Shown here piece by piece: positions 1 to 11,223 of a stretch of DNA of 64,000 nucleotides. The notes beneath the pieces were generated by a model. That model did no database searches. It saw only the letters and a program-made list of their open reading frames with translations, and was not told where the DNA came from. How positions within the stretch are numbered: position 1 is the stretch's first letter; each line of letters opens with the position of its first letter. The position numbers were made by a program, and so were the translations under genes. The DNA is from Aspidapion aeneum (taxonomy: Eukaryota; Arthropoda; Insecta; Coleoptera; Brentidae), in the NCBI GenBank assembly GCA_963576565.1, contig OY755047.1, positions 20,715,171 through 20,779,170 of the forward strand, read 5' to 3'.

Positions 1-1018
1 AAGTTTAAATTGAAACAGGTAATGTTTCAAGGAAAAAAAAAAATTTTTAGAAGGAAAATTCGGAAAAAATGTGAAAAATTCTAGGAGGAGCTTTATTCTA
101 AGTAATTTTGGAAATGTATATATTCATCTGGCTGGATTTGTTCTATTTATATTTGTTCTTTATTTTTTTTTTAATTGATTTCTTCTCTATTGAAATATTA
201 TACTTTGATTTGCCCTATATTGAATCAATTTATTTTGATTTGTTCTATTTAAAAAATTAAATTTCGATTTGTTCCACTTAAAAAAAAAAATCCATGTGGA
301 TTTGTTTCATTTGAGATTATTCTATCTGTTCTATTTGATTTTCTTTATAAAATTTAAAATTTTTGAGTCATTAAAATTTTAACTATGATAAAAACTTGTA
401 TTTCAGTTTTTGTATCATTTTGTGTTTGTTTTGCTAACTTGTATTTTTTTTCAGTTGTTCTTTCGATCACATGAGTTATTTGTTTTGTTTCGATAGAGTA
501 TTCCATGTTTGTTTTAAAGTTTATTGTGTAAACCTGGTAGGGTTGTTTTTTATTACACTGTAAACAATAAACCAACTTAAATTTTTTTTTCAAATATTGT
601 CAACTAAACGTTTTTTTTTCTCGTTATTGTAAATTAATTTTGATATTTGAATTTTTTTTTTAAATTATTGTCAATTAAACGTATTTTTTTTATTTGGTAT
701 AAATATATTTTAAAGTCTTAAAATAATCAATTTTAATATTTCAGTTAGTGTTTGTAATTTCTTACTTGTATCTTTGTTTTAAAATTTGTTTTTTTTTATG
801 CAAACACGTTTTTTGGGTTAGACAACCTTTTGTGGGTTCTTTACTGTCTAACTAGTTTTAGCTCACCTAAAACTTATTTATGAGATATACTCATAAAATC
901 AAAAAAAAAATTTTTTTTCAATTTTTTAATATATATTTTTTTTAACCAATTAATTTTGTTTTACATAAGGTTGGTTTATTGTTATTGAAAATATTGTTTT
1001 TCTTGTATTAAAATTATT
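1..1018. other. AT-rich non-coding stretch
   Basis: No gene is visible. The part from about 130 to 345 is a degenerate tandem repeat of roughly 20 bases built on the phrase TTTGATTTGTTCTATTT. The rest is homopolymer-rich AT sequence. It may be internal sequence of the LTR element whose 3' end is proposed at 1836-3149, but no retroviral-type domain can be read here. Confidence 0.4.
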
Positions 1019-1835
1019 TTGTTTTTAGGTCAGCTATTGCAAAGTGCTGTCAACCAACCAACAAATTTCTTCCACAAACAGTTTAATCAACCAAGCAGCC
1101 ATTCCACCATTAAAGTCAATAGATCTGCCAAGCAGCCATCATCACTACAATCGACGTCTTCTTACCGTCGCTGTGCAAACCTGCAATTGGATGCTTCTTT
1201 CCAAATTCAATACAGAGTCTGCTGTTCATCCTTCATTTCAAAGATGGCCAATGTGGAAACTCAGCTCTTGCTGCGTATCTAGTGTTTGTTTAACACTATG
1301 GAGGAAACGGTTTGGTTTGAAGACTCCCTTAATTTATTTACGTTAACTTAAATCACTTTTTTTTTGTTTCCACAAATTTCTGCATAAGCGTGTATATAAT
1401 ATATACCTTAATGTAGTAGTATTCGAACAATGTGTGTTAAAATTATTTATTTCTATATATTTTTCGGTTTATTTGTCAATTTTATTTTGCCCTCATTTAA
1501 TTTAAGTTATCGTTGTTATTAAGCTGCACTGATATTCTGATTCTTTCAGTACTGTTTGGAATCTACTGATCGTTCACCATGTTTGTTGCTGACTAGCTGA
1601 TCTAAGATGTTGTACCTGATCCAGTGTTGCTGTTTTGTTCCAGAATGGAACTTCAAGTTTTTTCCAGCCAGAATGTTTATTGACCGTCATCCACAGAAGA
1701 AAAATGGAAACGAAGAGCGCTATAGTTTTAGTTTAGATTTGTGTTGTCTGCACTACTTAATGCTTGTTGTTATAAACCATTTTATTTCGACTTGCGTTTA
1801 AAAAAAATTGTTTATACTTAATCAGGGGGGAGTAA

Positions 1836-3149
1836 TGTAACAAAACGGGATTTGAGCATAAATGGTATTTTTGCCATTTATAAGTTTTTAAAGATTTTTA
1901 ATTAAATATTGTTTTTGTCATCAACAAGCATTAATTATATGCAAGACTAGGTTAAGATTAAGTAAAATTTATGGCAACTCGGCGACTTGTTTTTAGGCAT
2001 GTTTTCAGGTTCGCTGTATTTTAATAAAAGTTGTATTCGGCTAATATGTCCTTTGAGCCACTAACATCAAAATAATTCATATTTTGTAACTGGAAACAAA
2101 TTTGGTAAACTATTTTCAACTTTTAAGAAACACCCTGTAAGATTTAAACTTTACCGAATTTCTAAATCCACGCATCTTTGAATTGCGGTGGTATTTTGTC
2201 TCTTTGTCTTTCTCGCCAATGCGAGAGAGCTTAAGATTCAGACCACGGCAACCAAGAGTGTCTGTAGAGAAGAGTGGTGGAAGAAGTCCGTTAAAGAAAG
2301 CTTAGATTTAGCCCAATCAGCTAGCGGCAAACTGAGAATGTCTAGAGAGCGGGGTATTGAAACTTTCGAAAGTCGTCAGGGATTTTACTCTTTAGTTTGC
2401 TTTTGCCTGGTGCACTTTCATTCACACTTCTTAAGGGGGGTTTTATTTCAACTGGGGAAATTTATCAATTATTTTAACATTGTATAAAACTGTTAACTTT
2501 AATATTCATAATTATTTTGGTCTTTCCTTTTAGAGTTTATTGATTGTAAAGTCATTAATTATTACTGTTTCCAGTGTTTTGAAATAATGTGTTTAACTGT
2601 TTTATGGTTTTTTATCAACAAAATACAAACCATTCGTTGCCCTAAAATCGGCATTTTTAATTAATAACATATCCCAAACCTAAACAGTAATATTAAGTAA
2701 ATTAAACAGTTGATTGAATAGTTTCACTCATTCAATCAACGTTTAAGATGTTGATAAATATATATATTTACAACAAATATATAAAAGGTTTATAAAACCT
2801 AAAAGTTTAAGAAGTGTAAATATTTGAATATAAAAGTTCAATGGTAGTAAAAATTTGATATTTAAATAATAAATATTAGAAGTGAAAGTGTGAAGCTGCA
2901 AGAAGAAAATTGAAAAGGTATGTATGATTTCCTACATTAGTTATACATTTGAGAAAAACGTTTATAGCATACTTTTCCTCCAAGAACCGCCAAATTCCCT
3001 TTCGAGATCGTGTAAATTTAATAACATATAGTAACATTTAATCTTTTTATAATTTATATAAGTTGTAACCTAAGTTGGTAGCTTACAACATTTAAGCCTT
3101 GGCAACTTGAGGTGACAGTATCACTGTCACACGCAGGCCCCTGTTACAC
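1836..3149 (+). mobile_element. Candidate 3' LTR of an LTR retrotransposon
   Basis: A purine run (GGGGGGAG) at about 1826-1833 is followed by TGTAACA. About 1.3 kb downstream the block closes with TGTTACA, the inverse of the opening. A polypurine tract followed directly by a TG...CA block with short inverted ends is the usual layout at the 3' end of a Ty3/gypsy-like element. The internal part upstream (about 1020-1800) has only short frames that I cannot assign to a domain. The matching 5' LTR lies outside the window, so the target duplication cannot be tested. A lineage-specific repeat that happens to follow a purine run is the alternative. Confidence 0.4.
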
Positions 3150-3198
3150 CTCCCTCTCTCCTCCCCACCCTCCTTATTAGTAATAATTGTAGCTATAA

Positions 3199-3227
3199 CC
3201 ACGGATCACCTAACAAAGGTGATCCGT
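3199..3227. repeat. Perfect 12-bp stem hairpin
   Basis: CACGGATCACCT is followed by a short loop and its exact reverse complement, AGGTGATCCGTG. It lies about 50 bases past the proposed LTR end. No terminator-like role is expected in a eukaryote. It is probably the relic of a small inverted-repeat element. Confidence 0.6.
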
Positions 3228-3593
3228 GCTTTAACTTTTACAAATATAGAGCGATTGCAAAAATTCTTTCTGCTCACGCTTTAAGATTTCTTTCACCATT
3301 TTACTAGTTGCCCTCTCCCCTTCCCGAGCTTCACTCAATGTTTGTAGAAACGCACCTATGTACCCTTTGGGCATAGTTCAATGTTTGACAGAAAAGAAAT
3401 CAAAAAGAGAGCAACAAAAAAACAAAAGAGAAACAAAAGAAAACAAAAAAAAAACAAGCAAAAAATGGAAGGTTCGCGTCCGTAGAAAATCCAAACGTAC
3501 TTTCCGGGTAACGCTAAATTAATGATAAATTATATAAATAGTGCTATCTATAAGGCTGAATAAGAATTAAACCTACATGTTGGAAATAAAAAA

Positions 3594-3937
3594 CATAACA
3601 AAAACATTTCATGTAAAAAAGCCAAGTACGCGAAATTGGTATTCCGTAAAAAGATTTGAGATAAAAGTAAAGCCAAGTTCTCCAATACAAATTTCAAAAT
3701 GAAAGGTTCTTACTAGTTTGGAAATGTTTTTTTAAACTTTGCTATTCCAGCCAAACTTCGTTATGTTCAATTTAGCACTGTGCCTATGAGTCATTTGCAG
3801 ATGTAATAGCCAAGTTTAGAAAAACATTTCCAAACTAGTAAGAACCTTTAATTTTGAAATTTGTATTGGAGACAAACCTTTTTACGGAATACCACTTTCG
3901 CGTACTTGACTTTTTTGCATGAAATGTTTTTGTTATG
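3594..3937. mobile_element. Foldback (long inverted repeat) element
   Basis: A left arm (about 3594-3748) and a right arm (about 3806-3937) are reverse complements of one another with scattered mismatches and a few indels. They read inward from CATAACAAAAACATTTCATG through a shared GGTTCTTACTAGTTTGG. The spacer is only about 57 bases. No reading frame is present, so this is a non-autonomous foldback/MITE-type element. The superfamily is unknown. Confidence 0.75.
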
Positions 3938-4232
3938 ATTAAAGTAGTAAAATATGCGGAATATTGTTCAAAACTTTTGCAATGCCTTATTAAAAATTTT
4001 GAGTTTTTTTTTTCCTATGGTTTTATCATAGTTCCTATCAGCCTTCTAAAGCTCAGGTCTCTAGTGTTCCTGGAACTAGGCAATGTTAATTTAACAGCAA
4101 GCGTGAAATGGTACCTTTCAACTTTCGAGGGCGTAAAAATATTTTTACGCCCGCAAATTTACGATAAAATATTAAAATTTTCGGCGATTGTCCGGGTAAC
4201 TGGACCTAGATTCCCTGTATGTTGAAATATTT

Positions 4233-4263
4233 TATCCAAATATGTCAACATGCAGAGACTCTA
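4233..4263. repeat. Left copy of a 31-bp direct repeat bounding a repeat block
   Basis: This copy begins TATCCAAATATGTCAACAT and recurs at 6013-6043 with two mismatches. Everything between the two copies is the tandemly multiplied MITE block plus a hairpin. Just to its left (4213-4222) is the inverse phrase CCCTGTATGT, so the left copy itself sits in a small palindrome. Confidence 0.6.
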
Positions 4264-4320
4264 ACTTTACCATGCCGAGCAAGGTGTCATAATAAATGCC
4301 TCAATTAACGCTTTATACTA

Positions 4321-5930
4321 CCAAGGCCAACACAAAAATAGAGGCCACGACCCTGAAAAAATCAGCTGTTCTCCCGGGGCTGAATTTTTTTCATTGGGTC
4401 TTATGGGAGGTCAGACGTTTTTTTATGATATTTTCAAAATGGCACTACAGATTTCCGCAAAACTCAGTGAAATATTCTCAGACACCATACCGATATTCCA
4501 CCAAAGGTTTGTAAGGAAGCAACATGATTAAAAGGTTAAAATCTTCAAGATTTAGCATTCCTTATTTTGAATTCAAATTACCCGCCATGTACCACATGCC
4601 AACTGTTATATTTGACATGTATTTGACTTTGTCATATGTGATTGTCACATTCGCTTCTGCTTTAAACTTAATTTTTGGGTGAGCCAAGGCCAACACAAAA
4701 ATAGAGGCCACGACCCTGAAAAAATCAGCTGTTCTCCCGGGGCTGAATTTTACATTGGGTCTTATGGGAGGTCAGACGTTTTTTTATGATATTTTCAAAA
4801 TGGCACTACAGATTTCCGCAAAATTTCAGTGAAATATTCTCAGACACCATACCGATATTCCACCAAAGGTTTGTAAGGAAGCAACATGATTAAAAGGTTA
4901 AAATCTTCAAGATTTAGCATTCCTTATTTTGAATTCAAATTACCCGCCATGTACCACATGCCAACTGTTATATTTGACATGTATTTGACTTTGTCATATG
5001 TGATTGTCACATTCGCTTCTGCTTTAAACTTAATTTTTGGGTGAGCCAAGGCCAACACAAAAATAGAGGCCACGACCCTGAAAAAATCAGCTGTTCTCCC
5101 GGGGCTGAATTTTACATTGGGTCTTATGGGAGGTCGGACGTTTTTTTATGATATTTTCAAAATAGCACTACAGATTTCCGCAAAATTTCAGTGAAATATT
5201 CTCAGACACCATCCCGATATTCCACCAAAGGTTTGTAAGGAAGCAACATGATTAATAGGTTAAAATCTTCAAGATTTAGCATTCCTTATTTTAAATTCAA
5301 ATTACCCGCCATGTACCACATGCCAACTGTTATGTTTGACATGTATTTGAGTTTGTCATCTGTGATTGTCACATTGACTTCTGCTTTAAACTTAATTTTT
5401 GTGTAAGCTAATGAAGCGGCTATAAAAAATTAGGGATTACTATACATTTTAAAAAAATTGTTCTGCCAGAATAAAGTGAAACCAATCTCAAAAACAGCTT
5501 TATTTAAAAAAAAATCAAATATTCATGAACCGTCATTCCAACTTCAATATTTTAAAGACAATCAGCTGAGTCGTAACGTGACCATCAAAAAAAAAATCAG
5601 CCCCGGATGAGACGTCAACAAGGTGGAGGATCGTGGCCCGTCCATTTCGATAGCCCTGTGTGAACTAATGAAGCGGCTATGAAAAATTAGGGCTTACTAT
5701 ACATTTAAAAAAAATTGTTCTGCCAGAATAAAGTAAAAATAATCTCAAAAACGGCTTTATTTAACAAAAAATCAAATATCCATGAACCGTCATTCCAACT
5801 TCAAAATTTTAAAGACAATCAGCTGTGTCGTAACGTGACCATCAAAAAAAAATCAGCCCCGGATGTGACGTCAACAAAGTGAAGGATCGTGGCCCGTCCA
5901 TTTTGATAGCCCTGCGTGACCATCAAAAAA
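4321..5930. mobile_element. Tandemly multiplied MITE (3 x ~362 bp, then 2 x ~253 bp)
   Basis: Three near-identical units begin at 4321, 4685 and 5046 (periods 364 and 361), each opening with CCAAGGCCAACACAAAAATA. They are followed by two units of a different 253-base block starting near 5408 and 5661. A diverged copy in reverse orientation at about 55666-56290 carries one of each block in order, so the element itself is probably the roughly 615-base pair of blocks and the left and right halves were multiplied separately here. The outer ends share GGCCACGA as an inverted repeat. No coding capacity is visible. Confidence 0.7.
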
Positions 5931-5954
5931 AATCAGCCCTGTCTGTTGTAGGAG

Positions 5955-5999
5955 TTAAGGTCACCAGATCACGAAGTTATTTCGTGATTTAGTGACCTT
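5955..5999. repeat. 45-base hairpin
   Basis: AAGGTCAC and ATCACGAA on the left pair with TTCGTGAT and GTGACCTT on the right around a four-base loop. It lies between the last truncated MITE unit and the right copy of the 31-bp direct repeat. No function is inferred. Confidence 0.6.
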
Positions 6000-6012
6000 A
6001 GTAGGAGCAATA

Positions 6013-6043
6013 TATCCAAATATGTCAACATACAGGGACTCTA
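6013..6043. repeat. Right copy of the 31-bp direct repeat
   Basis: This is the partner of 4233-4263, with two mismatches. It is followed by unremarkable AT-rich sequence to 6800, in which I see no gene. A G14-type homopolymer run lies at about 6545-6560. Confidence 0.6.
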
Positions 6044-6811
6044 GGTTAACTCTAGCGCTACCTTTTGATTAAATATGTGTATGATAAAAATGGTTACTAA
6101 ATTTAACAGCTAAAATTAAATTTTAAATATTTTTCTTTGATTTTTTAATATGCATAGGTAATAAAATATTTATTACAATTTGTTGACTACCTAACTTATT
6201 TTCCGTTCGTACCAAAAATCTTGTTTGAACCACTGACGTAAAGAACATTTTTGTTATGTCTTTCTTATTCCTCATGACCTTGGTACAAAAATAACTATTT
6301 TCTAACAGTATTGAGCGATTTTAGGCCCAAAATATCACCTCCAAGGCCGTCACTCGCCTTGTTTTGTAAAATAAAATTGATTTTTTTTTTAATAAAAATT
6401 ATATTATTTTTAGAACTAGTTATCAAAAAAAACCTAAATTTTTTTGTTGATAATAATTAGAAGATTATTACATAAAATAAAAAAAATTTAATCATGCATG
6501 GGCTTACATAGAAAAAAATTTTGGGGTGGGCCCGTGACAGTTTTGGAGGGGGGGGGGGGGAGCGAGACTCCACGAGGACGTATTTATATCTAAAAAAAGC
6601 TTTTCTTCGGTTTCGGTTCAAAATCATCTTTGATGGGAAAAAATGGTTAAAGTTGAATAAAATCACTCCAATCTTGTTGATCTGATTTTGATTAATTATT
6701 AGTCTACTAAAGTCAAGTCGTTTAGTATCATGGCCAAGATACTAACACGTAGGTACCTTATAAGAACCGGCAGCATATGCCGTGGAATGTAGCTGGTACT
6801 ACGGGTATAAT

Positions 6812-8528
6812 CAGTGGCGTACACAAAAAATTGCCAAGGGGGAGGGTGGTCATTTCTAGATTTCTTTTATTTGAAAATTCGAAAAATACATATTTTTAAT
6901 TTAATCTACCGGGTGGGCCAAAAGAAAAACTGATATTTTTTTTTTCATCATAACTTTTGAACTATTTAATGGATATTGATGGGACAAACTGCACTTCGCA
7001 GAGAATTAATGAGAGTTGAGACCAAAAATATTTTTTTACCACTATCTCAAAATCCAAGATGGCGGATAAAATTAAATTGTACCCTTCAAAGATGCTCGTT
7101 TATTCTTGTGTTGCGAACATGTCTTAATTATTTCTTTAAATCAATTAAAAAGCTGCGTTCTTGCCACGCACAAACAAGGTAAAAATCAGCAAAATCGGTT
7201 CGGTGGTTCTAAAAAAATATTTTTGTTTCAACCATTGTTTTGAATATTATACGATTGCCTTGCCAATCATGTCTGAATTTATTTCCTTATAAATTAACTA
7301 GTAAGTACTAAACCGATTTGGGTGAAATTAAAAACATCTTGGTGAGAATTGATTGCTTTTTAAAGATCATGATCAAAATTTATCGCCATCCTAAAATTTA
7401 AGATGGCGGACAGAATCATACTTAATTCTTTAAAATGGCGTGTTTAAACTTATTTTCTGAAAATGTTTTAGTTTTTATATTAACTTAAAGAAAAACACTA
7501 CTTTTCCCTCTCACAACGAGGTACAAATAGTAAAATCGGTGTGTTGGTTCTCAAAAAACCAATTTTTGTTTCGGCCATTGTTTTACAGATAATACGATTG
7601 GCAATGTCTGCATTAATTTCCTTATAAACTCATTATTACTGAATCGACCTTAGTAAAGTAAAAAAAATGGTGAGAATTGATTGTTCTTTAATGATTATGA
7701 TCGAAAATCATTTTGCCGCCATCTTAAAAGTTAAGATGTCGGACAGAATCATACTTGACCCTTCAAAGAGGCAATTTATTCTTATTTTCAAAAAAGTTTT
7801 TAGTTTTTTTTTAATTTAAAAAAGTACTCTTTTTCTCCCGTTTAACATGATACAAAATAATAAAATCAGTAAAGTGGTTCTCACAAAATCTGATTTTGTT
7901 TTAACCATTGTTTTACAAATTATACGATTGCATTGCATCAAGTATGATTCTTTGCGACATCTTAAATTTCAAGATGACGGCAAATTTTGATTATGATCTT
8001 TAAGAGAAATCAATTATCACCATGATTTTTTTTATTTCACTAAAATCGGTTTGGTAATAGCAAATTTAAAAAGAAATGAATGCAGACAGGATTGGCAATG
8101 CAATCGTATATTCTGTAAAACAATGGTTGAAACAAAATTAGATTTCTTGAGAACCATCACACCGATTTGGCTAATTTGCACCTCGTTGTGTGGAGGAAAA
8201 GTAGTGCTTTTCTATAAATTAAAAAAAAACTAAAACTTTTTAGGAAAATAAAAATGAACACGCCATTTTGAAGAATCAAGTATGATTCTGTTCACCATCT
8301 TACGAGCATTTTTGAAGGGAATAATTTAATTTCGTCCGGCATCTTGGATTATGAGATGACGGAAAAAAAAATAAATTAAGTCATGATTAATTCTCTTCCA
8401 AGCCAAATCGACTTTATTGTTCAAAAGTTATAATGAAAAAAAATTGTCCGGTATTTTTTTGCTCACCCGGTATTTTTAGGTGCTTGGAGGGGCTGAATCA
8501 CGCAGCCCCATCCCTGTATACGCCCATG
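6812..8528. mobile_element. hAT-like MITE, split by a nested element
   Basis: The left end opens CAGTGGCGTACACA and the right end is the near-inverse (TGTATACGCCCATG). The flanks carry an 8-bp target duplication with one mismatch (GGTATAAT at 6804-6811, GGTATAAC at 8529-8536). An 8-bp duplication with CAGTGGCG-type ends is typical of the hAT superfamily. Removing the nested insertion at 6909-8470 leaves an element of only about 150 bases with no coding capacity. Confidence 0.75.
6909..8470. mobile_element. 1.56-kb inverted-repeat element, TA duplication
   Basis: The ends are inverted repeats starting CCGGGTGGGCC (left) and CCGGGTGAGCA (right, read inward), flanked on both sides by TA (6907-6908 and 8471-8472). 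This suggests the Tc1/mariner group. The interior is made of diverged units of about 340 bases, each containing a phrase like AAGATGGCGGACAGAATCAT. Left-half copies lie near 7051, 7401 and 7733 in one orientation, and the right half (about 7960-8470) has copies in the opposite orientation. The element is therefore a complex palindrome. No transposase is visible, so it is non-autonomous. Confidence 0.75.
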
Positions 8529-9120
8529 GGTATAACAATAAAAATATCTTCAGAACTTTCACTGCTAAAATTTCACTCGCAACATATAACAGTTTATCAA
8601 TATCAATAGACCAATAACAGCGCGAATTTTTTAAAATGACATTTCTATAAGTTTTTAAAAAAAAAATAAAAACTAATGCTTTTTTAGTTTTGTTTTTGTT
8701 AAAAATATTTAAATAAATGTTCTGTACCTCTTTCGTGTAAGATAGTGTTTAGAAAAAGTAAGTACGAATCTTATCAAGTGTATTGGTCACTTCTGTGTCC
8801 GGCGGCTTTTTTTTTATGGGAAACTCGATTAATAAAACAGACAGTAATCTGCGAATTTTCGCGTACTCTGCTCTTTTTGGAGCCCTTTAAAACATAACAG
8901 ATTTTATCATTGTTTAAAAACTTGTTTCCAGATTTTTAAAACTTGTTTCTAGATTTTGTCATACGTAAGATTTTCGAAAATATCCTAATTCTTGCTACTA
9001 CTTTTACCAAAATATTTCAATACAGTAAAAATATTTTCATGAAACCCTATTAAGAAAAATTTTGACATAGCGTCTAATTTTTGAGCTTCTGCGACACTTG
9101 AATTTTTATTTTTAAAATAA

Positions 9121-9360
9121 AATCTGTTTTAAGCTACCATTAAGCTAGTATAAAATGGATCCATGACGGATCTGATACCTCTCTAGCTAGCCTATTAGCA
9201 CACTTCAAGTGAAGCCATGATATATTAGCCTTGAAAACAGTTTTTTTGTAAATATATTAGAAACTAAAGCTCCTACGAAATCTAAGTTATAACACAAATT
9301 CTTGAGCAAAATATAGTAAACTATATTCTAAAAACAGCATATAGAGACGATGCTCCGTTA
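9121..9360 (+). repeat. Dispersed repeat, copy 1
   Basis: The block around GGATCTGATACCT and CCTATTAGCACACTT reappears at 33385-33570 in the same orientation and, more diverged, at 31360-31450 in the opposite orientation. Three copies in 64 kb mark it as a dispersed element of unknown class. No reading frame is conserved between copies. Confidence 0.65.
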
Positions 9361-9529
9361 AAAAGTTTGCATTATGTAAAGCAAAAATTCTGTATTTTTA
9401 ACCCCCCCCCCCCTTTCTTCTGATTAACTCATTTAAAACAAAATACATAAAAAATCAGTGGGAATAACACAAGTCTAACCTCCCCCTCCCCCTATAGTGT
9501 TACGTAATTCAAAAATGGTCGCTAACCCA

Positions 9530-9735
9530 GCCTAACCAAACCTAGCCTAAAGTGATCTAACCTCACTAAACTTAATCAGGCCAAACCTAACCAAACCAAA
9601 CCTAACCACTATACATTGTCAATTTAATCCAAAACGCTTAGGAAAGGGTCTTTAATTTAAAAAGCTTATATTAGGTTAGGTTTGATTCGGTTTGGTTAGG
9701 CCAGGTTAGATTACATTTCGTTTGGTTTGTTTAGA
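9530..9735. repeat. Degenerate CCTAACC / GGTTAGG inverted tracts
   Basis: A tract rich in AACCTAACC (9530-9610) faces a tract rich in GGTTAGGTT (9665-9735) across a short spacer. The phrases resemble the insect telomere unit TTAGG but are interrupted and irregular. They may be degenerate interstitial telomere-like repeats, or simply the common AACCTAAC-rich repeats of insect introns. Confidence 0.5.
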
Positions 9736-9749
9736 CTTTAAATTTTTTC

Positions 9750-10190
9750 TTTTTGTTTATTTAAGTATTTTATATTTTCGACATTTTGTGTTTTCAATAT
9801 TTTGAAGTTTCGATATTTGCTTCTATATTTTCTATTGTTGATATACATATTGTAGTTTTGATATTTTGTTATTCAATATCTTAGGTTTTGGATTTTTGTG
9901 TGTTTTTTTTTTAGATTTTTATATTCATGTAGTTTTGTTATTTTCAATATTTTGTGACTTAAAATTTTGGGTTTTCGGTATTTTGCTAAACGATAATTTG
10001 GGTTTTCGATATTTTTAATTTTTGAGATTTTGTGTTTTAAGTATTTTGGAGTCTCGTTATTTTGCATTTTCAATATTTTGTAGTGGTAATATTTTAGGAC
10101 TCGATATTTTGTGACTTGATATTTTGTGTTGACGATATTTTATGTTTTCGATATTTTGTAGTTTCGGCATTTTTTATTTTCGACATTATG
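9750..10190. repeat. Degenerate short tandem repeat, TTTTCGATATTTTGT type
   Basis: About 440 bases consist of roughly 15- to 20-base units on the theme TTTTCGATATTTTG with many substitutions. This is low-complexity sequence. The apparent short frames in it are not genes. Confidence 0.7.
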
Positions 10191-10295
10191 TACTAGAGTG
10201 AAATGTAAAAAAAACACCAGTTTTTAGAAAAATTTTGCATGCGGCGCTTGAATTTGATCATTTTGCATTATTGTTATTAAAATTACTTACCCTGA

Positions 10296-10848
10296 TACTA
10301 CTATGTCGGTTTAGAACGTTTTTCTACGTTGTCCGACGTCTATTCTCCACCTCCTTCGATCCTGACACTCATCTTCCGTCAGGTTTTTTTGAATCATTGA
10401 TCTTTGGATTGACTGTTGTCATTCCAGTTTAGGACGCCCTCTTTTTCTGCGCCCTATTGATTGCCATTCTAGGACCTGCTTTGGTAATCTTTCGTCGCTC
10501 ATCCGTTGTACATGGCCGTACCATATCAGTTGCCTTTTAGTGATGTCATCCGTTATGCATCCCTCGATTCCCATTATTTCTTTTATGATCTTATTTCTTA
10601 TATGATCTGTTCTAGATATTCTCATTGATCTTCTTATTGCATCCATTTCGACATTTTCCATTTTTGCTTTGTATTTTTCTGTTACGCGACAAGTCTCTAT
10701 TCCATACAACAGCGTGCTTTTCATCATTGTTTTATATATGTTAAATTTTACATTCTTTTTTATCTCTCTGCTCCATAAAATACTGTTAAGACAACCAATA
10801 ACCTTTTTTGCTTTTACTATTATTTTTTCCAGTTCTTTACAGGTACCC
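10296..10848 (-). mobile_element. RTE-type non-LTR retrotransposon, 5'-truncated 3' end
   Basis: On the minus strand the tail of an endonuclease/reverse-transcriptase protein can be read: a LLYGIETC box, then WYGHVQRM, LPKQ and a GRRKRGRP basic stretch followed by a tryptophan. This is the usual carboxyl end of RTE-clade elements in insects. The 3' end terminates in a short (TAG)n-like run, as does the sister copy at 11283-12145. It is truncated before the reverse-transcriptase core. It sits about 110 bases upstream of the first visible coding exon of the transporter. Confidence 0.75.
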
Positions 10849-10957
10849 TGATTACTGCTATTATTGGCAAAGTGTGACAGAAAATAGTACCAGCACGAAA
10901 ATATGCCCTTCGTATTGTATCTACAAACTTCTCTTTATTGAAAATCTTTTTTTTTAG

Positions 10958-11223
10958 TGGCTGACGCATCAAAGCAATTCGTTCAAAAATCACAAACCGA
11001 TGACATCCTAAAAGCCACAATAGGAGACTTTGGAAGATGGCAACTAAAAATATCAGTTTTGATGGCACTTTTAAAGTTTCCAATGGCCTGGTTCCAGATG
11101 AGCATTGTTTTTTTGGCGCCGCCTACTCAATTTTGGTGCAAAAAACTTGAAGGCTTTGATAATTTGACAGATGCTGATTGGATTGATTTGATCAAACCAA
11201 CTAATGAAAGTGAACCTACAAAG
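10958..11223 (+). CDS. SLC22 transporter exon A (N-terminus, helix 1)
   Basis: The acceptor is AG at 10956-10957 and the donor GT at 11224. The exon opens with TG, so the first codon is split across the intron and an A upstream would make it the start codon. It encodes a short cytoplasmic segment (ADASKQF...), the family-typical DFGRWQ box, helix 1 (ISVLMALLKFPMAWFQ), and the start of the large extracellular loop with a WC pair and sequons NLT and NES. Confidence 0.9.

Noticed and set aside
1019..1346. Overlapping 87- and 100-codon frames as a host exon
   Set aside because: No recognisable domain, no splice logic, and they sit where internal sequence of the proposed LTR element is expected.
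9530..9735. Interstitial telomere (TTAGG)n block
   Set aside because: The units are too irregular; only AACCTAACC-like phrases remain, so it is noted as a degenerate repeat only.
9873..10073. 66-codon minus-strand frame rich in Lys, Asn and Ile
   Set aside because: It lies wholly in a degenerate ~15-base tandem repeat; the frame is a by-product of the repeat.
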